Shown here: in pieces, positions 1 through 8,506 of the stretch | Layout: each line of letters begins with the position of its first letter | Numbering within the stretch: position 1 is the stretch's first letter | Origin: CAYNSB01 sp964399625 | GTDB taxonomy: Bacteria > Planctomycetota > Phycisphaerae > Phycisphaerales > UBA1924 | NCBI GenBank assembly: GCA_964399625.1 | Contig: CAYNSB010000007.1 | Location: forward strand, 24,210-88,209 | DNA length: 64,000 nucleotides | Direction: 5' to 3' | Notes under the pieces: model-generated | Told to the model about the DNA's origin: nothing | Database searches by the model: none | What the model saw: only the letters and a program-made list of their open reading frames with translations | Made by a program: the position numbers and the translations under genes

Positions 1-113
1 ACGCGGAGCTTGGCGATGCCGTGGACGAATCCGGACGTGCGTACGCGCGACCCGTCAGCGACCCGAGCGAGCTGGACGAGACGTATGTGGTGTGCATCGC
101 CGCCCGGGCGTGA
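1..113 (+). CDS. 3' end of a gene that begins before the window; product not recognised
   Basis: An open frame enters from the left edge (first complete codon at 3) and stops at TGA 111-113, giving about 36 C-terminal residues ending ETYVVCIAARA. The composition (GC-rich third positions) fits a real coding tail, but it is too short to assign to a family. It converges on the RNase P RNA gene and stops 20 bp before the T-tract of that gene's terminator. Real coding status is inferred from codon bias only. Confidence 0.45.
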   Translation, partial: AELGDAVDESGRAYARPVSDPSELDETYVVCIAARA

Positions 114-132
114 GGGGAAACACTCGAGCAAG

Positions 133-171
133 AAAAAGGCCGCGGGCCCCCGGAGTTTCCGGAGGCCCGCG
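133..171 (-). terminator. Rho-independent terminator of rnpB
   Basis: On the minus strand the arm at 159-171 (CGCGGGCCTCCGG) pairs with 141-154 around an AAAC loop and is followed by a five-T tract (133-137). It begins about 10 nt past the predicted 3' end of RNase P RNA, the expected place for its terminator. The stem is almost entirely G-C. Confidence 0.8.
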
Positions 172-180
172 TCTGGATCG

Positions 181-652
181 GGTGCGGCCTGTAAGCCGAG
201 TTCTGGCCCATCGGGAGGGCGCACGCCGCCTTGACGGGGGCTCGGGCGTGCGTCGCCGACGTGGGCGGCCATTTCTCTTCCCGGCCCGTTGCCGGGGCGG
301 GGGCGGTTCGCCCGTGTGGGCTCGCCGCCAGCGGTCTACCCGCCTCCTGCCGCCCGGACAGGGCGTCGGGCTCTCGCCCGCGGAGGCTGCGTGACCTTGC
401 ACGCGGTGGGGTTTGCCGTGCCTCCGAGGTCGCCCTCGGAGCGGTGCGCTCTTACCGCACCGTTTCACCCTTGCCTGATCCCGTCGATCGCTCGACGGGC
501 CATCGGCGGTGTGCTTTCTGTGGCACTGTCCCGCGCCCGCGACCCACCCTTGCGGGAGTGTTCGGGCGGGTGGGCGTTGCCCACCACCGTGTCCTGTCGT
601 GCTCGGACTTTCCTCAGAGCCCTGACGGGCTCCGCGGCCGCCGAGCCGCACC
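181..652 (-). ncRNA. rnpB: RNase P RNA, catalytic subunit (bacterial A-type)
   Basis: The RNA component of ribonuclease P, which matures the 5' ends of tRNAs. Read on the minus strand it has the conserved GGAAAGTCCGAGC block near the 5' end (around 601-616), ACAGGA and ACAGAA segments, GGTAAGAGCGCACC in the middle (around 448-462), and the universal 3' element CAGAACTCGGCTTACAGG near 189-206. Helix P1 closes the molecule: GGTGCGGC at 645-652 pairs perfectly with GCCGCACC at 181-188. At about 470 nt it is longer than the roughly 380-400 nt E. coli RNA, mostly through GC-rich extensions. Ends are set by P1 and could shift by a few bases. Confidence 0.95.
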
Positions 653-661
653 TGTCGGTTG

Positions 662-667
662 ATCGTA
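662..667 (-). promoter_or_regulatory. Probable -10 element (TACGAT) of rnpB
   Basis: Minus-strand GATACGAT ends about 9 nt before the first base of helix P1, placing transcription start at the RNA 5' end. The same octamer lies just before the def start codon. No convincing -35 hexamer is visible, so this is a weak call. Confidence 0.4.
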
Positions 668-709
668 TCCATCCTCGCGGCGCCCCAGCGCGCGGTAGCA
701 TGGTCGTCG

Positions 710-1732
710 ATGGCGCCCGCCCGTGCGATCGTCTGGATGGACCCCGCGCAGCTTCCGCTGGTCCGGGAAGTCGCGGCGCGCGTTCCCCTGTCGATCGCCG
801 GCGTCGGCTCGTCCCTCGCGGGGCATGCCGTCGGGCTTGCGAAGGAACTGGGCGGGCAGCCGCTCGATGACCTGCGTGGGGCGCTGGCACGGCTCGAGGC
901 CGACGTGGTGTTCCTCGCGAGCGCCGGCGACTTTGGCGCTCGCGAGGCGGAGCGCACCGCGCTCGTTGAACTGGCCGATGGTGGCGCCCGCGTGCTCACG
1001 CTCGAGCCGATGCCCGCGTCAGCATTCGAGCTGCTCGGGCACGGGTGGTTCGACGCGGACGCGATCGGGCTCGGGGCGCACCCGTGCGATCGGGTCCGCC
1101 TCGTGCCCTCGATCGCGGAGTGCACGGGCGTGCGCGGGCTGGTGAACGCGTTCGGCACGCCGCGGACCATGCACGTCGAGACGTCATCGGGAAGAGCGAT
1201 GGGCACGCTGGGCGCACGGGTGTACGGCGCGATCGAGCTGGTCACGTCGGTGATGGGCGAGCCCGAGACGGTCGACTGCGCGTACGCCGGGCCCGTCGCG
1301 AGCGTGGGTGTCCACGCCATGGCCGGTGACACGCTGCGCGATCTGCGGGGAGAGATGACGCTAAACCTCCGGTTCGCCGACGGTCGCGCCGCGGGCATCG
1401 TCGCCAGCGATCGCGTGCACGTGTGGCGGCACGCGATCACGCTGCTGGGAGATCAGGGACGACTCCGCGCGGACGAACGCGGGATGGAATGGATCGGGAC
1501 CGACGGGCGCGTCGTCGAGGCGAGCGAGCACGACACGGAGCCCGGCGGCGCGATCGCCCGGGCGGGAGCGGACGTGGCGCGGGGCATCGGGGCGGACTTC
1601 CGCTCGGGTGGCGTGCCCACGCCGCGCGACCATGCCATGGTGCTCTGCGTGGCCTCCGCGGCGCTGCTGAGCGCCCGAACGGCGCACGCCGAGTCGCCCG
1701 CGACCCTTCGGCGCATGGCGGGTCTCTCGTGA
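710..1732 (+). CDS. Gfo/Idh/MocA-like oxidoreductase
   Basis: A 340-residue protein resembling the glucose-fructose oxidoreductase/inositol dehydrogenase/MocA family, whose members use NAD(P) on sugars and related substrates. The C-terminal half shows the family's beta-sheet pattern (VRGLVNAFGTPRTMH, a MTLNLRFADGRAAGI strand pair, and WRHAITLLGDQGRLR near residues 245-265, like the 'G..G.l' close of that domain). The N-terminal Rossmann part is weak: the expected GxGxxG reads AGVGSSLAG, so cofactor binding is uncertain. The ATG at 710 fits the start of the alignable region; an upstream in-frame start at 659 would run into the rnpB promoter. It is divergent from rnpB. Substrate unknown. Confidence 0.6.
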   Translation: MAPARAIVWMDPAQLPLVREVAARVPLSIAGVGSSLAGHAVGLAKELGGQPLDDLRGALARLEADVVFLASAGDFGAREAERTALVELADGGARVLTLEPMPASAFELLGHGWFDADAIGLGAHPCDRVRLVPSIAECTGVRGLVNAFGTPRTMHVETSSGRAMGTLGARVYGAIELVTSVMGEPETVDCAYAGPVASVGVHAMAGDTLRDLRGEMTLNLRFADGRAAGIVASDRVHVWRHAITLLGDQGRLRADERGMEWIGTDGRVVEASEHDTEPGGAIARAGADVARGIGADFRSGGVPTPRDHAMVLCVASAALLSARTAHAESPATLRRMAGLS

Positions 1733-1736
1733 CGAA

Positions 1737-4277
1737 TCAGCCGGTTGTCGCGCCGGAGAGTGCCGGTTTGGCCTCGATCTGACGATCGGCCGATGGGCCC
1801 CGGTCCGCCACCGCGACGATCGACGTGACGAGCAGCGCCATGGGCCGCGCACCCGCGTGCCATTTCCACGTCTCGACCTCGAACCTGCTGCACTCTCGCG
1901 TGAACGTCGCATCGAAGGAGAGCACGACGTCGCGCCCCTGCCCCGGCTCGGCGGGCACGGCACGCTCCCCGATCACGCGTCCGTCCTGCGAGACGCGGAT
2001 GCGTTGCCCGCCCAGGTTGCACCGCGCCGCAATGAGCACCCGCCCGGGGCCGGGCGTGTCCGACGAGAGCTCGAACGACGCACGCGGGCCGTGCATCCAG
2101 CGGAACCTTCCCAGCCCCTTGTCCGGATACGGCCCTTCCCATCCATCGAACCCGTTGATCGCGCGCCAGGCGGGCCACGTGGGCGCGATGATCTGCTCGG
2201 GCGGCTCGTTCGGCTGCTCCAGCGAAAGGTCCAGACGGTTGGGCAGCCCAAGCGAGCTCCACACGCCGGTCTCCCTCAGCGTCGCGGCAAGTCGCGCGTA
2301 GCTGCGCGACATGGACCACTCGTTCTGGGCCCAGATCGATGCGAAGCGCCCCATCGCGCTCCTGAGTTCGGGATCGGAGTACAGCCTCGTGATCGCGCGG
2401 GCGAGCGAGCGGGGGTCCACTTCCGGGGACAGCAAGCCCGTGAGCGAGTGCAACGCGGCCTCGGGCTTGCCGCCCACGGCGTACCCGACGCACGGCGTGC
2501 CGCACGCCGCGGCCTCGATGAACACCTGTCCAAACGATTCCTCGAGACTCGGACCCACGAAGAGGTCTGACGCCGAGAGCATCGTCGCCAATCGCTTCTG
2601 GTCCGAGACGTATCCCATCATGCGCATGCCCGGGATCGGCGGCGCACCCCGGTCGTGCCCGGCGGCAATGACGAGCACATCGGGCAGCTTGGCGAGCTCG
2701 AGCGCGCGGGCCAGATGCCCAAGCCCTTTGCGCTCATCGTCCGTCGACGTCGCGGACGTCATGATGACGAACTGGTCCCGCGGTAGCCCCAGCAGCTCCC
2801 GGCACATCGCCCGATCACGCGGGACGAACGTGCCCGGTTCGAGCCCGAAGGCGATCACGCCCGCGGGGGGCGTCTGCTTCAGGCCCGCGAGCGCCTCGGC
2901 CGCGCGCTCGAGCGACCATTGGCTGTTGGCCCACAGCGACACTCGTTTGCGTCCAAGCGCGTCGCGCTTCTGCTCCCAGGCGCCGCGAACGTGCTGCGGA
3001 TCCAGGCGGGGATACGCCTGCGGGCACGAGCAGCGTGAGTCGCAGCCCGAGATGTACTGGCGGCATCCGCCGGTGTAGGCGCAGCGCCCCGTGAGCCACC
3101 ACAGGTCGTGGAGCACGATGGCGACCGGGAAACGCTGGGAGATCGCGTCCACGAGCGCCGGCTCGAGCCCCGCGCCGTGCAGGTTGCCCAGCACGACCAG
3201 GTCCGGGCTCGTCGCCTCGATCGCGGCGATGATCGAGCGTCGCGTGAGGGGGCACATCGCCCACCATTCGTCGGGCCGCGCCGCGCAGAGCGTTCGCACC
3301 TCGTGCCCACCCAGCATCAGCGCCTGTGCCAGCCGCCGATGGGCCACGCCCGCGCCGTAGGCGTACCCAAGGTCATTGATCAGCGTGATCCGCAATCGCT
3401 TGCGCAAGGGCGCGGGGCGCGCCGGGGGCAACGAGCGGCCGATCCGGGCCAGGAACGCGTCGCGAGCCTTGGGAAGTTCGGCGTTGAATCCGCCATCTTC
3501 CGTGCTCGCGGTCTTCTGGTCGGCGTGCGCACGAAACAGCGCGATGGGACGCCCGATGACCTTCAGGCGAGCGCCGGCGTGGGCCAGTCGGCACCACAGC
3601 TCGTAGTCCATGGAGTAGAAAAGGTCCTCGCGGACGTGCGCGCCCGCGCGCTCCCAGATCGAGCGGGTGAAGAGCACCTCGGGCTGGTAGAAGAACTGAC
3701 CCGCGTTCCAGCAGCGGTCCAGGTCGAGCAGGTCGTCCAGCGGCAGCGGGCCGTCGGCGCACGCCGTCAGATGGCGGGAGATCGTGCGTCCATCCCGCTG
3801 CACGTGGCACTCGCCGGCGACGAGGTCCGCGCCGGAGGTGCGGAACGCGATCGCCGCCGCAGCCAGGGCCCCCGGCGCCAGCATGTCGTCGGAGTTGAGC
3901 CACGTGAGAATGTCGCCCGTCGCGCGGCGCATGCCCTTGTTGATCGCGTCGGATTGCCCGCGATCCCGCTCGGAGACGGCGTGGGCCAGCCCGTCCTTGT
4001 AGCGCTCGACGATCTCCATCGTGCCGTCGGTCGAACCGCCGTCCATCACGATGTGCTCGATCCGCGGGTAGTTCTGGTGACGGACGGAGAGCAGCGTCTC
4101 CTCGATGTAGCGGGCCTGGCTCCGCGTCGGGGTGACGATTGAGATGAGGGGCCAGGGCGAGCCGTCGGGCATGCAGGCGGGAAGGCGGGGCTCATCCGAC
4201 GGGGCGTAGGGCCACGGCGCGCATCGGCTGATGCCCCGCGCGAGCCCGCGCTGCGTGGATTGGTTCCGATCCCTCAC
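1737..4277 (-). CDS. Two-domain glycosyltransferase (GT2 fused to GT4) with a C-terminal extension
   Basis: An 846-residue cytoplasmic or membrane-associated glycosyltransferase for surface polysaccharide. Residues about 43-265 form a GT2 (GT-A fold) domain: LISIVTPTRS, MDGGSTDGT (78-86) and the metal-binding NSDD (128-131). Residues about 297-665 form a GT4 (GT-B fold) domain: GAGVAHRRLAQAL, HDLWWLTGRCAYTGGC, and the nucleotide-sugar site DLFVGPSLEESFGQVFIEAA with conserved glutamates. Residues 680-846 are an unassigned beta-rich tail. The HDLW-TGRC-GCDSRC-CP cysteine pattern occurs in some GT4 enzymes. The start is GTG at 4277, overlapping the GT9 stop by four bases (GTGA), so the two are translationally coupled. 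Sugar and acceptor cannot be read from sequence. Confidence 0.85.
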   Translation of the reverse strand: MRDRNQSTQRGLARGISRCAPWPYAPSDEPRLPACMPDGSPWPLISIVTPTRSQARYIEETLLSVRHQNYPRIEHIVMDGGSTDGTMEIVERYKDGLAHAVSERDRGQSDAINKGMRRATGDILTWLNSDDMLAPGALAAAAIAFRTSGADLVAGECHVQRDGRTISRHLTACADGPLPLDDLLDLDRCWNAGQFFYQPEVLFTRSIWERAGAHVREDLFYSMDYELWCRLAHAGARLKVIGRPIALFRAHADQKTASTEDGGFNAELPKARDAFLARIGRSLPPARPAPLRKRLRITLINDLGYAYGAGVAHRRLAQALMLGGHEVRTLCAARPDEWWAMCPLTRRSIIAAIEATSPDLVVLGNLHGAGLEPALVDAISQRFPVAIVLHDLWWLTGRCAYTGGCRQYISGCDSRCSCPQAYPRLDPQHVRGAWEQKRDALGRKRVSLWANSQWSLERAAEALAGLKQTPPAGVIAFGLEPGTFVPRDRAMCRELLGLPRDQFVIMTSATSTDDERKGLGHLARALELAKLPDVLVIAAGHDRGAPPIPGMRMMGYVSDQKRLATMLSASDLFVGPSLEESFGQVFIEAAACGTPCVGYAVGGKPEAALHSLTGLLSPEVDPRSLARAITRLYSDPELRSAMGRFASIWAQNEWSMSRSYARLAATLRETGVWSSLGLPNRLDLSLEQPNEPPEQIIAPTWPAWRAINGFDGWEGPYPDKGLGRFRWMHGPRASFELSSDTPGPGRVLIAARCNLGGQRIRVSQDGRVIGERAVPAEPGQGRDVVLSFDATFTRECSRFEVETWKWHAGARPMALLVTSIVAVADRGPSADRQIEAKPALSGATTG

Positions 4278-5992
4278 GAACGACTCCGCGTGCCCTGCTC
4301 AGGTTGCCCGTTGCCCAGGCCCTTCTCCCACGGCATGACCATCACGAGTCCAAACTTCTGGCCGTACCTCCTCCAGCGTGAAGCGAGGAGCTCGTCCCTC
4401 TGCCGGATCGCTCCCAGCAGCCGCTCCCGCACGCGCTGCAATTCAGCGTACGTTCCATCAAGGTCCGTCTGCAACTGGCGGGAAAGAGTCCCCAGAACGT
4501 GGGTGCGTTCCCGTTCGCTCTCGAGCAGGATCGCCTGGTCTCGCGCGTCGGCGCGCGCGGCCTCGGTTTCGCGGCGGGCCGTGTCCAACGATTCACGCGC
4601 CGTTTCGAGGGACCGGTCCCGATCGGCCAGTTCCTGGCGTGCCCTCGCCAGCTCGGCGGCGAGCTCCTGGGCACGGGCCATCGCCCGTTGGAGTTCGGCA
4701 CTGCCCACGGACTGCTGCTCGTCCAGGCGGGCCGCGATCTGGTCCACGCGTTGGCGGGTCTGCTCGAGCATCGCATCCAGACGCTGGCGATCGTCGTCGC
4801 TCGCGCGACGCTCGTGCGTGAGCGCCACACGGACGGAACGCACGGCCTCAGCGCCTTGCCTGGCGGTGGTCTCGAGCACCTCGCGCGTCGGCTCGAGAAG
4901 ACGCGTCTGCGGAGTCGTGACCCGAGCCCGCTCCAGGTCCTCCATGGCGCGATGGACTTCGTCCTCGGGCACACGCTTGACGCAGTACGACTCGGGCAGA
5001 TGGCAGCGCCAGTCGCACCCGAAGCACGGAACGCGCATCGCCAGCGACACGCTCCTGCTCGCCGCGGGCAAAAACCGCGGCCAGGTGCCGCCACCGAACA
5101 CGGCAAGCACGGGCTTGTCCAGGGCCGCGGCAAGGTGCATCGGCCCCGTGTCACGCCCGACATACCCGCGCGAGAGGGCGACGAGGCCCACCAGCGTGCC
5201 CACGTCCGAGGGGTCCACGCCCGACCACGAAACAGCGCTCGATGCGTGCTCGCCCATGCCCTCGATCACCCGCCGCGACGATGCGGATTCGAGCTCGTTG
5301 CCGACCAGGAGGAACCGCCGCCCGCTCGATTGTGCCCACGCGCCCAGCGCTCGGGACCAGGCCTCGATGGGCCAGTTGCGGACCGCGGTCCATTGCGATT
5401 CGCCCACGCACGCGACCCAATACTCGCCCGTGCGCAACCCCAGCTCGTCCAGGTGCTGACGCGCGGCGGCAAGGTGCTCAGAGGCGGGCTCGATCCGTGG
5501 GCGGGGCAGGTCCTTGTTCACGCCGAGCAGGGCCGAGGCGAGCCGACGGTTCTTCTCGACCTCTGGCGTTTGCTCATCGGCATCGACCCTGACGCTCGCG
5601 ACGATCCCCGAGGGAGGCGGCTCCCCCCACTCCTCGTGCGCGAAACGTCGGCCCGAGAGCATCGCCTTGCCGGCGCGGGGAAGCGCGAACGCGAGACGCT
5701 CCTCGAGGCGCGTCCACTGGAAGGGCGCGACCAGCAGCATGTCCGGATCGGCCTCGCGCGCCAGTTGGGCGATGTCGTCCAGGTCCGACGCGTGCGGATC
5801 GGGATCGCGCACGTAGGGGTCGGCATGGCACACCAGCGTGCGCACGCCGGGGAACAGCGTGGCCGCCAAATGCTCGACGAGCGGCCGCACGACGAGCACG
5901 AGCTCGTGCCCCGCGTCACGCAGGGCGTGGTACATCGGCTGGCGGAGGACGAGATCGCCGATGGTGTCTGGATTGCTGGCGAGGATGCGCAT
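4274..5992 (-). CDS. Glycosyltransferase family 9 (heptosyltransferase-like) with C-terminal coiled coil
   Basis: A 572-residue protein. The N-terminal 390 residues match the ADP-heptose:LPS heptosyltransferase family: NPDTIGDLVLRQPMYHALR at the start, ESQWTAVRNWPIEAWSRAL in the middle, and the donor-site signature RDTGPMHLAAALDKPVLAVFG. GT9 enzymes add heptose or related sugars to lipid A core at the inner membrane. Residues about 400-530 are strongly heptad-rich (many E, R, A, L), predicting a long coiled coil not found in classical WaaC/WaaF. The ATG at 5992 lies right before the family's first beta strand. It is first of a two-gene operon with the GT2-GT4 protein and divergent from the GH3-like gene. 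Confidence 0.85.
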   Translation of the reverse strand: MRILASNPDTIGDLVLRQPMYHALRDAGHELVLVVRPLVEHLAATLFPGVRTLVCHADPYVRDPDPHASDLDDIAQLAREADPDMLLVAPFQWTRLEERLAFALPRAGKAMLSGRRFAHEEWGEPPPSGIVASVRVDADEQTPEVEKNRRLASALLGVNKDLPRPRIEPASEHLAAARQHLDELGLRTGEYWVACVGESQWTAVRNWPIEAWSRALGAWAQSSGRRFLLVGNELESASSRRVIEGMGEHASSAVSWSGVDPSDVGTLVGLVALSRGYVGRDTGPMHLAAALDKPVLAVFGGGTWPRFLPAASRSVSLAMRVPCFGCDWRCHLPESYCVKRVPEDEVHRAMEDLERARVTTPQTRLLEPTREVLETTARQGAEAVRSVRVALTHERRASDDDRQRLDAMLEQTRQRVDQIAARLDEQQSVGSAELQRAMARAQELAAELARARQELADRDRSLETARESLDTARRETEAARADARDQAILLESERERTHVLGTLSRQLQTDLDGTYAELQRVRERLLGAIRQRDELLASRWRRYGQKFGLVMVMPWEKGLGNGQPEQGTRSRS

Positions 5993-6099
5993 GGGGCGTG
6001 GTTGCTGCCCGCGTCGGGCGAGGCTTGGATCGTAGGAATCTCCCCGTTGGATGGGGCGGGGCGGAGCGTGGACGCGTCGACATTCCTACCGTTGCAAAG

Positions 6100-7758
6100 A
6101 TGACAACGAAGAGCGCCGCGCCGACCCGTTCGCGCTGGACGTCCGCCGTGGGGCACGCGCTGAGAGTGCGGCTCGCACGGCGCATCGCCCGACTTTCGGA
6201 TCTCGACCTCTGGCGTCAGAGGTCCGCTGAGATCCAGCGGCATCAGCTCCGACGCCTGATGCACCTGGCGCGGGACACGGAGATCGGGCGATCGCTCTCG
6301 TTCGCACGCCTGGCGGCGTTGCCCGATGCGCAGCTCCTGCCCGCGTACCGCGCCGCGCTGCCCGTCCGGGGCTGGTACGCCTACAAGGACCAGATCGCAC
6401 GCATGCGCGAGCAGGCCGAGCCCGACGTGCTCTGGCCCGGGCTGGTCATGGACTACGCGCAGACCTCGGGCACAACCGCCGGCGACAAGTACATCCCCGT
6501 CTCGTCGCAGATGATGCGATCGAACTACCTGGCGTCGCTGGACATCTTCGCGAACCTGCACCGGTTTGGACTTCCCTTGTCGCGAGTCACCGCGGGCAAG
6601 TGCCTGTTCCTGGGCGGGTCCACCAACGTGGACGTCAACCGTCACGGCGTGCGCACGGGCGACCTCTCCGGGCTTGTCACGGGCCTCATCCGCTGGCCCA
6701 TCTCCGAGATCTACGCGCCCGGGCCCGAGATCGCGCTGATGAACCACTGGCCCTCGAAGATCGAGGCGATGGCCCGCGCGTGCCTGGACCAGGACATCCG
6801 CTTCATCTCGGGCATGCCCTCGTGGGCGATCGTCCTCTTCGAGCGCGTCATCCAATTGGCGAGAGAGCGCGGACGGAGCGTCCGCGGCGTGCGCGATATC
6901 TGGCCCGATCTGCAGGTCTTCGTGCACGGCGGCGTGAAGTACGCCCCGTTCGACCCGCGCGTGCGCCAGTTCTGGTCCGGATCGCCCACGGGGGATGACA
7001 TCCCGTACCGCCTCGAGCTCTATCCGGCGTCGGAGGGATTCATCGCGATGCAGGACACGCGCGGCGACCCCGGGCTTCGCCTGCTCACCGACATCGGCAA
7101 CTTCGTCGAGTTCGTGCCTCTGGAGGAGATCAACGACACGGATCCGCCCGCGTTCGCGTGCGACGAGGTCGACAAGGGACAGAAGTACGTCGTCGTGCTG
7201 AGCACCTGCGCCGGGCTGTGGCGCTATGTGCTGGGGGACGTCGTGGAGTTCGACACCATCCCCGCGGGGTTGGACGGTCGCGGCGGCGACGGCCCGTGCC
7301 GCCTGCGGATCGTGGGGCGACACAAGCACTTCATGAACGCCTTTGGCGAGAACCTCATCGCGGAGCACATCGAGAACGCCGTCGCGATCGCGGCGCGCGA
7401 GTGCGGGATCGTCGTGGGCGAGTTCACGGCGGCGCCGATCTATCCGAAGGAGGGTCAACGCGGGGCCGTGGAACTCGCGGTCGAGATCGAGGGCAAGGGC
7501 AGCGAGGTTGCGCCATCGGACACGCTGGTCAGGTTCGCACGCGCGTTCGACATCGGGCTGAAGAAGCAGAACGTGGATTACGGCACGAAGCGGACGGACG
7601 ACCTGGGAATGGTCGCCCCAACGATCACCGCCCTGCCCGCGGGCACGGTCCATCGGTGGATGCAATCCCGCGGCAAATTGGGCGGGCAGCACAAGGTGCC
7701 GCGCTGCGCCAATAGCCGCGACATTCTGGAGGCGATCGTCGCCGCGTCCCGCGCCTAG
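6100..7758 (+). CDS. GH3-family acyl-adenylating protein
   Basis: A 552-residue member of the GH3 family of the adenylate-forming superfamily; the plant founders conjugate amino acids to auxin and jasmonate, while bacterial members are mostly uncharacterised. Diagnostic features: YAQTSGTTAGDKYIPVS (P-loop-like ATP motif), LELYPASEGFIA (the aromatic-SEG adenylate motif), WRYVLGDVVEF (GD motif), and GRHKHFMNAFGENLIAEHIE (hinge region). It is of full family length. The ATG at 6100 follows no obvious Shine-Dalgarno; an in-frame start at 5998 would add about 34 residues of poor-quality coding. It is followed by DinB-like and NRDE-like genes on the same strand. Acyl substrate and amine acceptor are unknown. 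Confidence 0.85.
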   Translation: MTTKSAAPTRSRWTSAVGHALRVRLARRIARLSDLDLWRQRSAEIQRHQLRRLMHLARDTEIGRSLSFARLAALPDAQLLPAYRAALPVRGWYAYKDQIARMREQAEPDVLWPGLVMDYAQTSGTTAGDKYIPVSSQMMRSNYLASLDIFANLHRFGLPLSRVTAGKCLFLGGSTNVDVNRHGVRTGDLSGLVTGLIRWPISEIYAPGPEIALMNHWPSKIEAMARACLDQDIRFISGMPSWAIVLFERVIQLARERGRSVRGVRDIWPDLQVFVHGGVKYAPFDPRVRQFWSGSPTGDDIPYRLELYPASEGFIAMQDTRGDPGLRLLTDIGNFVEFVPLEEINDTDPPAFACDEVDKGQKYVVVLSTCAGLWRYVLGDVVEFDTIPAGLDGRGGDGPCRLRIVGRHKHFMNAFGENLIAEHIENAVAIAARECGIVVGEFTAAPIYPKEGQRGAVELAVEIEGKGSEVAPSDTLVRFARAFDIGLKKQNVDYGTKRTDDLGMVAPTITALPAGTVHRWMQSRGKLGGQHKVPRCANSRDILEAIVAASRA

Positions 7759-7914
7759 CCAGTCGCGCGAAGCGCCGGCGGCACCATTCCAAATACCGTA
7801 ACCTGAGTGCCCCACCGGCGTCCAAGCTACGCCGCGCGGATGGTGCGCTCGCGGCGGACGGGCTGGCAACAATGCGACGTTCCACGGATGCTGGCCGCCG
7901 CGGAGGATGCACGA

Positions 7915-8496
7915 ATGACGCTCGCGAACCACGAGAGATCGCTCCCCACGGACCGCGGAATCTCCGACGCTCGTCCCGCGGTCGCGATGGCCGCGGCCAG
8001 CCTGCTCGCGCAGTGCGAGGCGTTCGTCTCCCGGTTCTCCGGGATGGGGGATGCGTACTCGCGGGAGTCGCGCTCGCTCAAGGGCGGCTCGATCGGCAAG
8101 CACGTGCGCCACACGCTGGACCACTTCCGCGCGGCGCTGGACGCGCACGAGACGGGCGGCGCGATCTGCTACGACCGGCGCGAGCGGGACGTGCCCATGG
8201 AGTCCCGACCCGATGCGGCGTTGGACGCGATCGCCTCGCTCCGCGCACGCCTGGCGCGTCTTAGCGGCGCAACGGTCGCGGCGCCCGTCCGCGTGCGCGT
8301 CATGCTCTCGGGCGATGGCGAGGAGGCCGACCTGGATTCCTCGCTCGGGCGGGAGCTCGCTTTCGCGACCCACCACGCGATCCACCACCACGCGATGATG
8401 GGAGCGATCGCCGCCGAATTCGGCGTGGAGGCTCCCGAGGGCTTTGGGCTCGCCCCGTCCACGATCCGCCACCTGCGCGGCTCGACCCCGGAGTGA
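7915..8496 (+). CDS. DinB-like four-helix-bundle protein
   Basis: A 193-residue protein with the pattern of DinB/YfiT-type metal-binding four-helix bundles: SIGKHVRHTLDHFRAAL (first His cluster, about residues 62-78) and ATHHAIHHHAMMGAIAAEFG near residues 152-171, which would complete a His triad. Superfamily members act as thiol-dependent transferases or hydrolases; no specific role can be assigned. The ATG at 7915 is preceded by GGAGG at 7902-7906 with 8 nt spacing, which decides this start over the earlier in-frame ATG at 7888. The stop is 10 bp from the NRDE gene, so the two are probably co-transcribed. Confidence 0.65.
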   Translation: MTLANHERSLPTDRGISDARPAVAMAAASLLAQCEAFVSRFSGMGDAYSRESRSLKGGSIGKHVRHTLDHFRAALDAHETGGAICYDRRERDVPMESRPDAALDAIASLRARLARLSGATVAAPVRVRVMLSGDGEEADLDSSLGRELAFATHHAIHHHAMMGAIAAEFGVEAPEGFGLAPSTIRHLRGSTPE

Positions 8497-8506
8497 CAGG
8501 CAAGGC

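Noticed and set aside
55..1440. A 461-codon minus-strand frame over the first 1.4 kb
   Set aside because: It covers RNase P RNA and runs antisense to the Gfo/Idh/MocA-like gene; low-complexity Arg/Pro/Ser product.
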